10,583 nt of DNA from Candidatus Gribaldobacteria bacterium (GTDB lineage Bacteria; Patescibacteriota; Minisyncoccia; Minisyncoccales; CG1-02-41-26), in the NCBI GenBank assembly GCA_026396775.1, contig JAPLWD010000080.1, positions 1,330 to 11,912 on the forward strand. Reading direction: 5' to 3'. The position numbers and the translations under genes were made by a program. Positions 1 to 4,803 of the stretch are shown piece by piece (position 1 is the stretch's first letter; each line of letters starts with the position of its first letter). The notes under the pieces were generated by a model. It was given only the letters and a program-made list of their open reading frames with translations. It had not been told where the DNA came from and did not search any database.

Positions 1-223
1 GCCTAACCTCAATTTGAGGCATCACATTCTTTAAAGCAGTTTCAAAAATATCAATTGGTTCTTTATTGGTTTGTTGTTTAATAATTTCAAAAGACCCATA
101 AACAATGTTTCTGGCAGTATTTTTTTTACCCCCTTGCATAATATGGTTGATCAATTTAGCCACCATTATATTACTAAAAATAGCATCGGGTTCAATTCTC
201 ACTGGTTTATACTTATTTCCCAT
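1..223 (-). CDS. rpsG: 30S ribosomal protein S7, C-terminus cut off by the window edge
   Basis: S7 binds the 3' major domain of 16S rRNA and nucleates assembly of the 30S head. Only the first 74 codons are in the window. The ATG is at 221-223 and the reading frame is open to position 1. Family-typical features are the basic N-terminus, an AKLINHIMQGGKK segment (about residues 29-41) followed by a TARNIVYGSFE helix, and the ALKNVMPQIEVR segment that precedes the conserved RRVGG region in full-length S7. It starts 19 nt downstream of the rpsL stop, which is the usual str-operon order rpsL-rpsG, so co-transcription is expected. There is no clear Shine-Dalgarno site before the ATG. The identification is secure although only about half the protein is visible. 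Confidence 0.95.
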   Translation of the reverse strand, partial: MGNKYKPVRIEPDAIFSNIMVAKLINHIMQGGKKNTARNIVYGSFEIIKQQTNKEPIDIFETALKNVMPQIEVR

Positions 224-242
224 AAAAAATATTTATTATTGT

Positions 243-662
243 TTAGCTATCTTTCTTAGCCATCTTGGCTCCATATTTAGAACGGCTTCTCTTGCGACCT
301 TCCACACCCGAAGTATCCAAGTGCCCTCTCACGATATGATATCTAACCCCAGGCAAATCTTTCACCCTACCCCCTCTCACTAAAACAATCGAGTGCTCTT
401 GTAAGGTATGCCCCTCTCCAGGAATATAAGCAGTAACTTCCTTGCCACTAGACAATTTAACTCTGGCCACTTTTCGTAAAGCCGAATTAGGCTTTTTAGG
501 AGTAACGGTAAAAACTTTTAAGCAAATTCCTCTTTTATAAGGTGAAAAATAATCACTCGGTCGGTTTTTTAAAACATTAAAACCATAGCTCAAAGCTTTC
601 ATTTTGATTTTAGTCGCCACTTTTTTTCTGGGCTTTTTAATTAATTGTTGAATTGTTGGCAT
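243..662 (-). CDS. rpsL: 30S ribosomal protein S12 with an extra N-terminal loop
   Basis: S12 lies at the decoding centre of the 30S subunit and controls accuracy. The 139-aa product carries the family's core motifs: [11 protein letters not shown] (residues 54-64), AYIPGEGH (78-85) and [13 protein letters not shown] (97-109), the last containing the Asp that is commonly methylthiolated. It ends in a basic RSKYGAK tail. Compared with E. coli S12 (124 aa), about 13 extra residues lie between the KAL segment (22-24) and the P-x-KRG motif (41-45), in the stretch [17 protein letters not shown] recall similar insertions in Patescibacteria S12 but could not check this. The promoter at 733-761 gives a leader of about 60 nt. 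No Shine-Dalgarno site is evident. Confidence 0.97.
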   Translation of the reverse strand: MPTIQQLIKKPRKKVATKIKMKALSYGFNVLKNRPSDYFSPYKRGICLKVFTVTPKKPNSALRKVARVKLSSGKEVTAYIPGEGHTLQEHSIVLVRGGRVKDLPGVRYHIVRGHLDTSGVEGRKRSRSKYGAKMAKKDS

Positions 663-732
663 GTTAAACTGAATTTACTATTTTTAAAATAAAAATAAAT
701 CTGAACTTTCCGTTCATTGAATGTCAATAGTT

Positions 733-761
733 AATTTAACAAATTAAAATAAATGTGTCAA
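733..761 (-). promoter_or_regulatory. Promoter of the rpsL-rpsG operon
   Basis: Read on the minus strand, TTGACA (756-761) is followed after 17 nt by TAAATT (733-738), a good sigma-70-type pair. The predicted start is near 726, leaving a leader of about 63 nt before rpsL. The -35 hexamer lies inside the left arm of the inverted repeat at 754-809. A second TTGACA (722-727) has no convincing -10 at normal spacing. Confidence 0.55.
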
Positions 762-809
762 CTGTATATTTGCGCTCTTCCTTATATAGTGCATTACACA
801 GTTGACACA
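754..809. repeat. Perfect 12-bp inverted repeat with a 32-nt centre
   Basis: The arms TGTGTCAACTGT (754-765) and ACAGTTGACACA (798-809) are perfectly complementary. Inside them, TGCGCT (771-776) can pair with AGTGCA (788-793) with one G-U wobble, giving a long two-part stem. It lies 17 nt past the stop of the cysteine-rich gene and overlaps the -35 of rpsL. On the minus strand it is followed by a T-rich run. It could act as a terminator for the upstream gene, a binding site near the rpsL promoter, or a remnant of a small mobile repeat. Confidence 0.7.
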
Positions 810-826
810 AAATATAGAGATTAGTC

Positions 827-1183
827 TTAAACCCATCGTATTTTTGTTGGATCATTTAAAATCTCTCTTATCTTATTTAATAACGCCCTAGCCTCCTGAT
901 CGTTCTCCTTAAACCAAGAAACCTTATTAAATCTAAGACATAAGATCTTATCCCAACCTACGCTTAAAAATTTATTTAGGAAGTTTATACAACCTCCACT
1001 ACAACTGGTACTCCAAGAAGAAAAAGGGCATCCGTCACAAATACCTTGGTGGATGACACATAAACAACAAGAAACGCCTATAATCGGTTCACTCTGCCCA
1101 GCGCTATTTTTCTCGTCAAACCGACTAAGAATTTCCTCTTTTAACTTTTCTGGAATCCTAACGAGCAAATCTTTTTCTGCCAT
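827..1183 (-). CDS. Cysteine-rich small protein of unknown function
   Basis: I do not recognise this 118-aa protein. It has a basic/acidic amphipathic N-terminus (about 1-25), a cysteine cluster, and a charged helical C-terminus (about 92-112). There are eight cysteines: C39, C40, C42, C49, C52, C61, C65 and C82. Seven fall within 27 residues (CCLC, then ICDGC, then SCSGGC), which suggests a bound metal or Fe-S centre, or a disulfide-rich knot. This is inference, since no standard zinc-ribbon or ferredoxin spacing fits exactly. There is no signal peptide or membrane segment. The ATG at 1181-1183 is supported by a strong Shine-Dalgarno site 7 nt upstream, unusual in this window. It is separated from the neighbouring genes by more than 150 nt on each side, so it is probably transcribed alone. 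Confidence 0.75.
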   Translation of the reverse strand: MAEKDLLVRIPEKLKEEILSRFDEKNSAGQSEPIIGVSCCLCVIHQGICDGCPFSSWSTSCSGGCINFLNKFLSVGWDKILCLRFNKVSWFKENDQEARALLNKIREILNDPTKIRWV

Positions 1184-1190
1184 TCTTATT

Positions 1191-1198
1191 CTCCTCCC
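1191..1198 (-). promoter_or_regulatory. Strong Shine-Dalgarno site of the cysteine-rich gene
   Basis: On the minus strand GGGAGGAG lies 7 nt before the ATG at 1183. It fixes the start and is the only near-consensus ribosome-binding site in the window; the other genes have weak or no such site. Confidence 0.8.
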
Positions 1199-1335
1199 TT
1201 ATCAAACTTAAGTTTTAATCTCGCCAAAATCAAAATGTTGCTACTTCTGTTATCCTTTCATAAACACCAAAAAATATCAATCCCCCCATTACTAGAATTT
1301 TATCCTTACTATTAAAATAATTAATCAAAAATAAT

Positions 1336-1680
1336 TTATTGTTTTTTAACCGCTAAAAGTGGGGCTATTAAAATTAAGAGATAGCCCAAAACAATATTCC
1401 ATTGTCCAAAAAATCCCCAGCCAGCAAAACGAGTAGTAACCAAAATATCTAAAACGAAATTCACCATTACCCAAATAAAGCTATAACTCAAAGCCTCTTT
1501 AATGGAATTAGCTTTAAGGCTTATAGCTGATAAGATAATCGTAATCAAAACAGCTAAAAGAGTAATCGTTTTTACCAATAAACTATCCGTGGGAACCTTA
1601 AAGCCAATAAAAACTGAAATCACCATAAAGGCCACCACATAAATTAAAGCCCCCAAACCCAAAGCCTTTAAAATCTTCAT
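1336..1680 (-). CDS. Small four-helix integral membrane protein, unknown function
   Basis: This 114-aa product is almost entirely hydrophobic. Four membrane helices are predicted by eye at about residues 8-28, 34-55, 64-83 and 94-111, with short loops that include KANSIKE (56-62) and TTRFAGWGFFGQW (82-94). The Lys-rich N-terminus and the terminal KKQ suggest that both ends face the cytoplasm. No catalytic or transport motif can be seen, and I do not recognise the family. The ATG at 1678-1680 has no Shine-Dalgarno site. It is downstream of the M50 protease on the same strand, but a dispersed repeat and about 107 nt separate them. Confidence 0.7.
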   Translation of the reverse strand: MKILKALGLGALIYVVAFMVISVFIGFKVPTDSLLVKTITLLAVLITIILSAISLKANSIKEALSYSFIWVMVNFVLDILVTTRFAGWGFFGQWNIVLGYLLILIAPLLAVKKQ

Positions 1681-1734
1681 CTTATTCTTAAACTTTATAA
1701 ATTAAAATTAGCTCGCGACCTTTTTTCAACCCCC

Positions 1735-1782
1735 TGTCATTGCGAGGAACTCTGTTAGTAAACAGAGCGACGAAGCAATCTC
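1735..1782. repeat. Dispersed palindromic repeat of the TGTCATTGCGAGGA type
   Basis: The 48-bp element begins TGTCATTGCGAGGAAC and ends GCGACGAAGCAATCTC. Its centre is a perfect hairpin, CTCTGTT (1750-1756), AGTA, AACAGAG (1761-1767), and its outer ATTGC/GCAAT ends are also complementary. I recognise the ends as matching a palindromic intergenic repeat seen in many unrelated bacterial genomes, where it probably spreads as a non-autonomous element. It sits just past the stop codon of the M50 protease (1788-1790). The stop itself lies in a second inverted repeat (TCAATTACT, A, AGTAATTGA, 1781-1799). Confidence 0.75.
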
Positions 1783-1787
1783 AATTA

Positions 1788-2420
1788 CTAAGTAATTGAA
1801 GCACCTACAATTAAACGAAATAAAGTGCTCACAATCGAAGAAAAAAAAACAAAAAAAAAAAAAACAAAAATCAAAAGTAAAATACTGCCATAACCCATTA
1901 AAAAAATCTTCACTTGCTCCCAGCTTCTGGGCATCAACGAAAAAAGAATATGCGATCCATCCAGAGGTGGAATTGGCATTAAATTAAAAACTGCCAAGCT
2001 TAAGTTGATAATTACCACCAAAGCAAAAATTTGCACTAAGTTAAATGAAAATTCCGACATTCCCAACGGCCAAAAACGCAACAGCAACCCAAAAACTAAA
2101 GCAATCGCAAAATTAGATAAAGGGCCAGCAATCGCAATTTTAGCTGGACCCCATTTTTGATCTCTTAATAGATAAGGATTAAAAGGCACCGGCTTAGCCC
2201 AAGCCAAAAAAACTCGGCTATTCATTGCAATTAGTAAAATCGGCAAAATTACCGAGCCAAACCAATCTAAGTGTTTCAGAGGATTTAAGGTTAATCGCCC
2301 AGCCATTTTAGCGGTTGGGTCGCCCAAACTATCGGCCATCGCCCCGTGAGCCACCTCGTGCAAAACCGCCGAAAAAATTAAAATGATAACCCCCGCAATT
2401 GTAAAAACATCAAAAGCCAT
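1788..2420 (-). CDS. M50 site-2-protease family membrane metallopeptidase
   Basis: This is an intramembrane zinc protease of the M50/S2P family. Such enzymes cleave membrane-embedded substrates, for example anti-sigma factors; the substrate here is unknown. The 210-aa protein has the zinc motif HEVAH (21-25) in the first membrane helix. A GPLSN segment (99-103) starts another helix, and NLMPIPPLDG (146-155) supplies the third zinc ligand, Asp154. About five to six hydrophobic segments are visible and there is no PDZ domain, so it is the compact form common in small genomes. The C-terminal helix (about 180-195) is very Phe-rich because it is encoded by A9 and A14 runs on the plus strand (1841-1864). 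The ATG at 2418-2420 is preceded by a good promoter. It is divergent from rpmB. Confidence 0.93.
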   Translation of the reverse strand: MAFDVFTIAGVIILIFSAVLHEVAHGAMADSLGDPTAKMAGRLTLNPLKHLDWFGSVILPILLIAMNSRVFLAWAKPVPFNPYLLRDQKWGPAKIAIAGPLSNFAIALVFGLLLRFWPLGMSEFSFNLVQIFALVVIINLSLAVFNLMPIPPLDGSHILFSLMPRSWEQVKIFLMGYGSILLLIFVFFFFVFFSSIVSTLFRLIVGASIT

Positions 2421-2443
2421 TGAATTTTTAATAAATTTAGTTT

Positions 2444-2471
2444 ATTATACGCAAATACTGTTAATAATCAA
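2444..2471 (-). promoter_or_regulatory. Promoter of the M50 protease gene
   Basis: On the minus strand TTGATT (2466-2471), a 16-nt spacer and a perfect TATAAT (2444-2449) are visible. The expected start leaves a leader of about 17-20 nt without a Shine-Dalgarno site. Confidence 0.6.
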
Positions 2472-2503
2472 CAATCAAACTTTTAATTTTCCTTTCTTAA
2501 TCC

Positions 2504-2531
2504 AAAAATTAAAAATTAAAAATTAAAAATT
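2504..2531. repeat. Tandem repeat AAAAATT x4 upstream of rpmB
   Basis: Four exact copies of the 7-mer AAAAATT end 9 nt before the rpmB start codon, so they occupy the ribosome-binding and promoter-proximal region. No Shine-Dalgarno site is present. Copy-number change would alter spacing in the 5' leader. Confidence 0.8.
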
Positions 2532-2540
2532 TATTTAAGT

Positions 2541-2756
2541 ATGAGAACTTGTTCAATCTGTAGTAAAGGATCATTAATGTTCGGAACGCTCAATAAATTA
2601 AGAGGCAAATACAACCCGGGCCCCAAAGTTCGCAAGCAACCAAACTTGCAATGGCTTACAGTCCCTCAAAACACCACCAAAAGAAAATACCAAGAGTTCT
2701 CAGGCACAAGAGTCAAAGCCTGCACCAAGTGCATCAAAGCCTTCTCCAAAGCCTAA
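2541..2756 (+). CDS. rpmB: 50S ribosomal protein L28, zinc-ribbon type
   Basis: L28 is a small protein of the large ribosomal subunit. The 71-aa product fits the cysteine-containing (C+) form: CSIC (C4, C7) at the start and CTKC (C61, C64) near the end form a four-cysteine zinc site. The middle contains the family's basic stretch ending in QPNLQWL (33-39). The sequence is divergent between these landmarks, so the call rests on the paired CxxC motifs, the PNLQ motif, the size and the basic composition. The ATG at 2541-2543 follows the AAAAATT repeats with no Shine-Dalgarno site. It is on the plus strand, divergent from the protease. A tRNA gene begins 63 nt after its stop and may be co-transcribed. 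Confidence 0.85.
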   Translation: MRTCSICSKGSLMFGTLNKLRGKYNPGPKVRKQPNLQWLTVPQNTTKRKYQEFSGTRVKACTKCIKAFSKA

Positions 2757-2819
2757 CTCTCCCCTGCCTAAGACAGCCTTAGGAAATTATCTTATCACCC
2801 CAAGTGTGGACAGAGATAA

Positions 2820-2891
2820 CGGAGCATAGTATATCAGTTATTATGCAGGGCTGGGGGTCCTGTGAGCTGGGTGCGATTCCCAGTGCTCCGA
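2820..2891 (+). tRNA. tRNA-Pro, anticodon GGG, with atypical D- and T-loops
   Basis: A 72-nt cloverleaf can be drawn. The acceptor stem CGGAGCA/TGCTCCG has 7 perfect pairs with discriminator A2891. The anticodon stem CAGGG/TCCTG has a 7-nt loop CTGGGGG, giving anticodon GGG at 2853-2855, which reads CCC/CCU. The T stem CTGGG/CCCAG has 5 perfect pairs. The D stem is weak: G-U, U-A and A-U pairs, then a U-U mismatch. The T-loop is TGCGATT, so the usual T-psi-C is U-G-C (2872-2874). The D-loop (ATCAGTTA) lacks the G18-G19 pair, and positions 15 and 48 are U and G instead of a purine/pyrimidine Levitt pair. No CCA is encoded. It is followed by a terminator. It is either functional but structurally unusual, or decaying. 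Confidence 0.75.
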
Positions 2892-2897
2892 TATTAG

Positions 2898-2937
2898 AAA
2901 ACAAATCACCACTTTTGTCAATGGTGGTTTGTTTTTT
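2898..2937 (+). terminator. Rho-independent terminator after the tRNA
   Basis: A 13-bp stem with one T-G wobble (2899-2911 with 2922-2934), a 10-nt loop and a run of T (2932-2937) end the plus-strand rpmB/tRNA unit. It lies 9 nt before the stop codon of the convergent RhuM-Fic gene. Confidence 0.85.
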
Positions 2938-2945
2938 GCCCTACG

Positions 2946-3926
2946 CTATTTTTTTGCAATAAGATTTAAAATTAAGGCTACAACCTTGTCTTTATCTCTT
3001 GAATCGCTACAAGCCACTAGAATTGTTAAGGCCGTTAAGGCCGATGGAGTAAGTTTAGATACATCTAAGATATTAGCTTGCTTTAAAAACCACACAAAAG
3101 CAAAGGCTCCGCTTCTTTTGTTGCCATCAACAAAGGGATGGTCTTTGACTATAAAATATAAAAGATGAGCCGCTTTTTCTTCGTCACTTTCATATAATTC
3201 TTTGCCACCAAAAGACTGCATCACATTACCAACAATCCCAGCCACAGATCCCCTGCTTATTTCTTTGCCAAAAATATCAGTTACTTCAGATTTCTTCAGA
3301 AGCTCTGCTTTTAGTTCAGCAAGGTTATCGGTAATTTTTTCGGCGGTTAGTTCAACTTTCTTTTTTGTGAGCTTCCCTTTTAGCAGGGTGTCTCGATCAT
3401 AAGCGTCCAGCGACAACCAGGTATCAGCAAAAAGCGATACTAGTTCAACCGCATCTCCAGCCTCAACAGCCGATCCAGCCGGTAAAAGCTTTTTGATATC
3501 CTCCACCACATTCAAAAATTGTGCATAATTAGTAGCAATTCGTTTTTTGTTAACCGCATACCCATCAACAATATACCCTCGCAGTGTTTTGGTCGCCCAT
3601 TGACGAAACTTAGTGCCAACAACAGAATTTATCCGATAACCAACAGCAATCAACATATCAAGATTATATATATCAATACTTCTTCGTACCTTCCTTCCCG
3701 ATTCATTTTGAACTAGTTCCATTTTAGAACTAGTTGGGCTTCTCTGTAACTCTTTTTCTTTATAAATGTTTTGAATATGTTTTGAAATTGCTTGTGGATT
3801 CACGCCAAACATTTTAGCCATTTGCATACGATTAGCCCAGATTGTTTCGTGCGTAAAATCACCCCGAAGTTCAATGGCTCCCGATTTAGCCTGATAAATA
3901 ACTACCCCCTTATTTATTTTCTTCAT
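2946..3926 (-). CDS. RhuM-family protein fused to a C-terminal Fic/Doc domain
   Basis: The 326-aa protein has two parts. The N-terminal part (about 1-135) matches the RhuM/virulence-protein family (COG3943): an ELRGDFTHETIWANRMQMAK segment (about 19-38), a helix-turn-helix-like ISKHIQNIY (48-56), YNLDMLIAVGYRIN (87-100) and FRQWATKTLRGY (107-118). The C-terminal part is a Fic/Doc domain with the active-site motif HPFVDGNKRSG (263-273). Fic proteins transfer AMP or phosphate to target proteins. Here the usual GNG is GNK, as in Doc-type enzymes, which may mean kinase rather than AMP transfer. The longer frame would need a GTG at 3956; I chose the ATG at 3924-3926, where RhuM similarity begins. 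It is probably a toxin or regulatory modifier in the accessory block, with no obvious antitoxin next to it. Confidence 0.88.
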   Translation of the reverse strand: MKKINKGVVIYQAKSGAIELRGDFTHETIWANRMQMAKMFGVNPQAISKHIQNIYKEKELQRSPTSSKMELVQNESGRKVRRSIDIYNLDMLIAVGYRINSVVGTKFRQWATKTLRGYIVDGYAVNKKRIATNYAQFLNVVEDIKKLLPAGSAVEAGDAVELVSLFADTWLSLDAYDRDTLLKGKLTKKKVELTAEKITDNLAELKAELLKKSEVTDIFGKEISRGSVAGIVGNVMQSFGGKELYESDEEKAAHLLYFIVKDHPFVDGNKRSGAFAFVWFLKQANILDVSKLTPSALTALTILVACSDSRDKDKVVALILNLIAKK

Positions 3927-3934
3927 ATTTTTAT

Positions 3935-3957
3935 TTTTCCACAATAAGTTATTCACA
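3935..3957 (+). promoter_or_regulatory. Two DnaA-box-like 9-mers in tandem upstream of the RhuM-Fic gene
   Basis: TTATTCACA (3949-3957) fits the TTATNCACA consensus, and TTTTCCACA (3935-3943) differs from TTATCCACA by one base. Both have the same orientation and are separated by 5 nt. They lie in the 5' leader of RhuM-Fic. They may be chance matches in AT-rich DNA. Confidence 0.3.
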
Positions 3958-3965
3958 ATTTTACC

Positions 3966-3995
3966 TTGACAAAATACTTATTTTTTTGCTACTAT
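3966..3995 (+). promoter_or_regulatory. Plus-strand promoter driving a putative small RNA
   Basis: Consensus TTGACA (3966-3971), an 18-nt spacer and TACTAT (3990-3995) point toward the intergenic stretch that ends in a terminator at 4064-4090. No plus-strand protein gene follows. Confidence 0.5.
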
Positions 3996-4000
3996 AACAG

Positions 4001-4090
4001 TGTGCTTGTGGGGCGTCAGCCCTATTCGGCTAATTCCTAAGCTGAAGGCAGGCATAACAAAGCCACCGCTAAAAGCGGTGTTTTTGTTTT
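4001..4090 (+). ncRNA. Putative structured small RNA of unknown family
   Basis: A promoter, about 60 nt of foldable GC-richer sequence and a terminator lie in an AT-rich intergenic region with no ORF. By eye, TGCTT (about 4003-4007) pairs with AGGCA (about 4049-4053), closing two hairpins: GGGC/GCCC with a 4-nt loop, and TTCGGCT/AGCTGAA (7 bp, one G-U) with an 8-nt loop. The terminator hairpin follows. It does not show the conserved loop of SRP RNA or a riboswitch core I recognise. It is divergent from RhuM-Fic, and its 3' end reaches the stop of the opposite gene, so it could act in cis on either. The alternative is a leader of the minus-strand RhuM-Fic gene. Confidence 0.45.
4064..4090 (+). 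terminator. Terminator of the putative small RNA, possibly bidirectional
   Basis: CACCGCT (4064-4070), loop AAA and AGCGGTG (4074-4080) are followed by TTTTTGTTTT on the plus strand. On the minus strand the tail is weaker (GGCTTTGTT), but the hairpin lies just past the stop at 4089 and may also end the lexA-led run. Confidence 0.8.
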
Positions 4091-4562
4091 AATCCAACGA
4101 TAAATCGCCTTTAGCATTTGAGATCATTTTTATACCGTTATAATAACGAATAGTCCAAGCTGGAATAACACTATAAAAATATTTTTGGCTATTACCCACT
4201 TGCCTAATAACTACCTTAACACGACAATTTTTAATAATAGCTACCAACCCCCAGTATTTAACACTGGTCGACTCATTCACTTTCTTTTTAAACTTTTTCT
4301 TTTGAGTATAAACAAGCCCTTCGTCATATTCCTGGTAGGTAGTTGTAACCCTAACAATTTCTTTAGCAAGAGACAAAAGCTTGAGCTTAGTTATTTGGTC
4401 GCCCTTGGCTCGCTCCCCTCCTTTTTTATAAATTAAATGATTAAAACCCTCTGAATTAAAAATGACTGGCTCGTTAAATACTGGGCAAAATAAACGACCT
4501 ATCTCTTTATAAAACTTTTCGGCTGTTTCTTTAATTTGTTGATAATTTGAAATGTCCTCCAT
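4089..4562 (-). CDS. Possible RelE/barnase-like (PBECR-type) nuclease-fold protein
   Basis: This 157-aa soluble protein has a helical N-terminus (about 4-22), then EPVIFNSEGFNHLIYKKG (31-48) with His42, R51, and a helix KLKLLSLAKEIVR (59-71). A strand-rich half follows with YWGLVAIIK (103-111), CRVKVVIRQVG (113-123) and KYFYSVIPAW (127-136). The order 'F-x-SxxxxHL, charged helix, then RVKVVIRQ and FYSVIPAW strands' resembles the phage barnase/EndoU/colicin-E5-D/RelE-like group as I remember it; this is not verified. If right, it is a candidate RNase toxin. The ATG at 4560-4562 follows the stop of a 51-aa zinc-knuckle ORF by 12 nt, a spacing common in toxin-antitoxin pairs. It is the last gene of the lexA-led run and ends at a terminator. 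Confidence 0.6.
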   Translation of the reverse strand: MEDISNYQQIKETAEKFYKEIGRLFCPVFNEPVIFNSEGFNHLIYKKGGERAKGDQITKLKLLSLAKEIVRVTTTYQEYDEGLVYTQKKKFKKKVNESTSVKYWGLVAIIKNCRVKVVIRQVGNSQKYFYSVIPAWTIRYYNGIKMISNAKGDLSLD

Positions 4563-4574
4563 AAACTCTTTATA

Positions 4575-4730
4575 TTAAAACGCAACTACCTCAACCCCGC
4601 CCTCCCAACAAAAAATCTTAAAATCATTCATAAAAACTAAAACATTATATTGATTCGGCTCACTAACAAACTCCCCCTCCCCACACTTCGGACACCGCCC
4701 CTCTTTTATTTTAAAAATCTTCTTTGGCAT
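4575..4730 (-). CDS. 51-aa zinc-knuckle protein, unknown function
   Basis: This short ORF runs from ATG 4728-4730 to TAA 4575-4577. It encodes a basic N-terminus, a CPKCGEGEF zinc knuckle (C13, C16), and a hydrophobic C-terminal half with NVLVFMNDFKIFCW (29-42) containing a third cysteine, C41. Only three cysteines are present, so metal binding would need another ligand or dimerisation. It lies 12 nt upstream of the PBECR-like gene and 73 nt downstream of the coiled-coil zinc-ribbon gene on the same strand. Evidence for coding is the intact frame, the clean CPxCG motif and the tight spacing. It may be the antitoxin or regulator of its neighbour, which is inference only. Confidence 0.6.
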   Translation of the reverse strand: MPKKIFKIKEGRCPKCGEGEFVSEPNQYNVLVFMNDFKIFCWEGGVEVVAF

Positions 4731-4803
4731 AAATTTAGTTTACCCATAATTAAAACTGCGGGTAAGTTTTCCTATCCTTCCCTTCCGCTTATGACTAAAT
4801 ATA

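Noticed and set aside
2767..2783. Hairpin CCTAAG/CTTAGG between rpmB and the tRNA
   Set aside because: It has only 6 bp and no T-run follows; too weak to call a terminator.
2820..2891. tRNA 3' end as an attachment site for an integrated island
   Set aside because: No repeat of the tRNA 3' end (CCCAGTGCTCCGA) is found elsewhere in the window, and no integrase gene is present.
3927..3956. Longer start for RhuM-Fic at 3956
   Set aside because: It would use GTG, and the added ten residues have no family similarity; the ATG at 3924-3926 fits the RhuM N-terminus.
4001..4060. Identity of the small RNA as SRP RNA (4.5S)
   Set aside because: The size fits, but the conserved GGAA-type tetraloop and the AGCAG-containing symmetric loop are absent.
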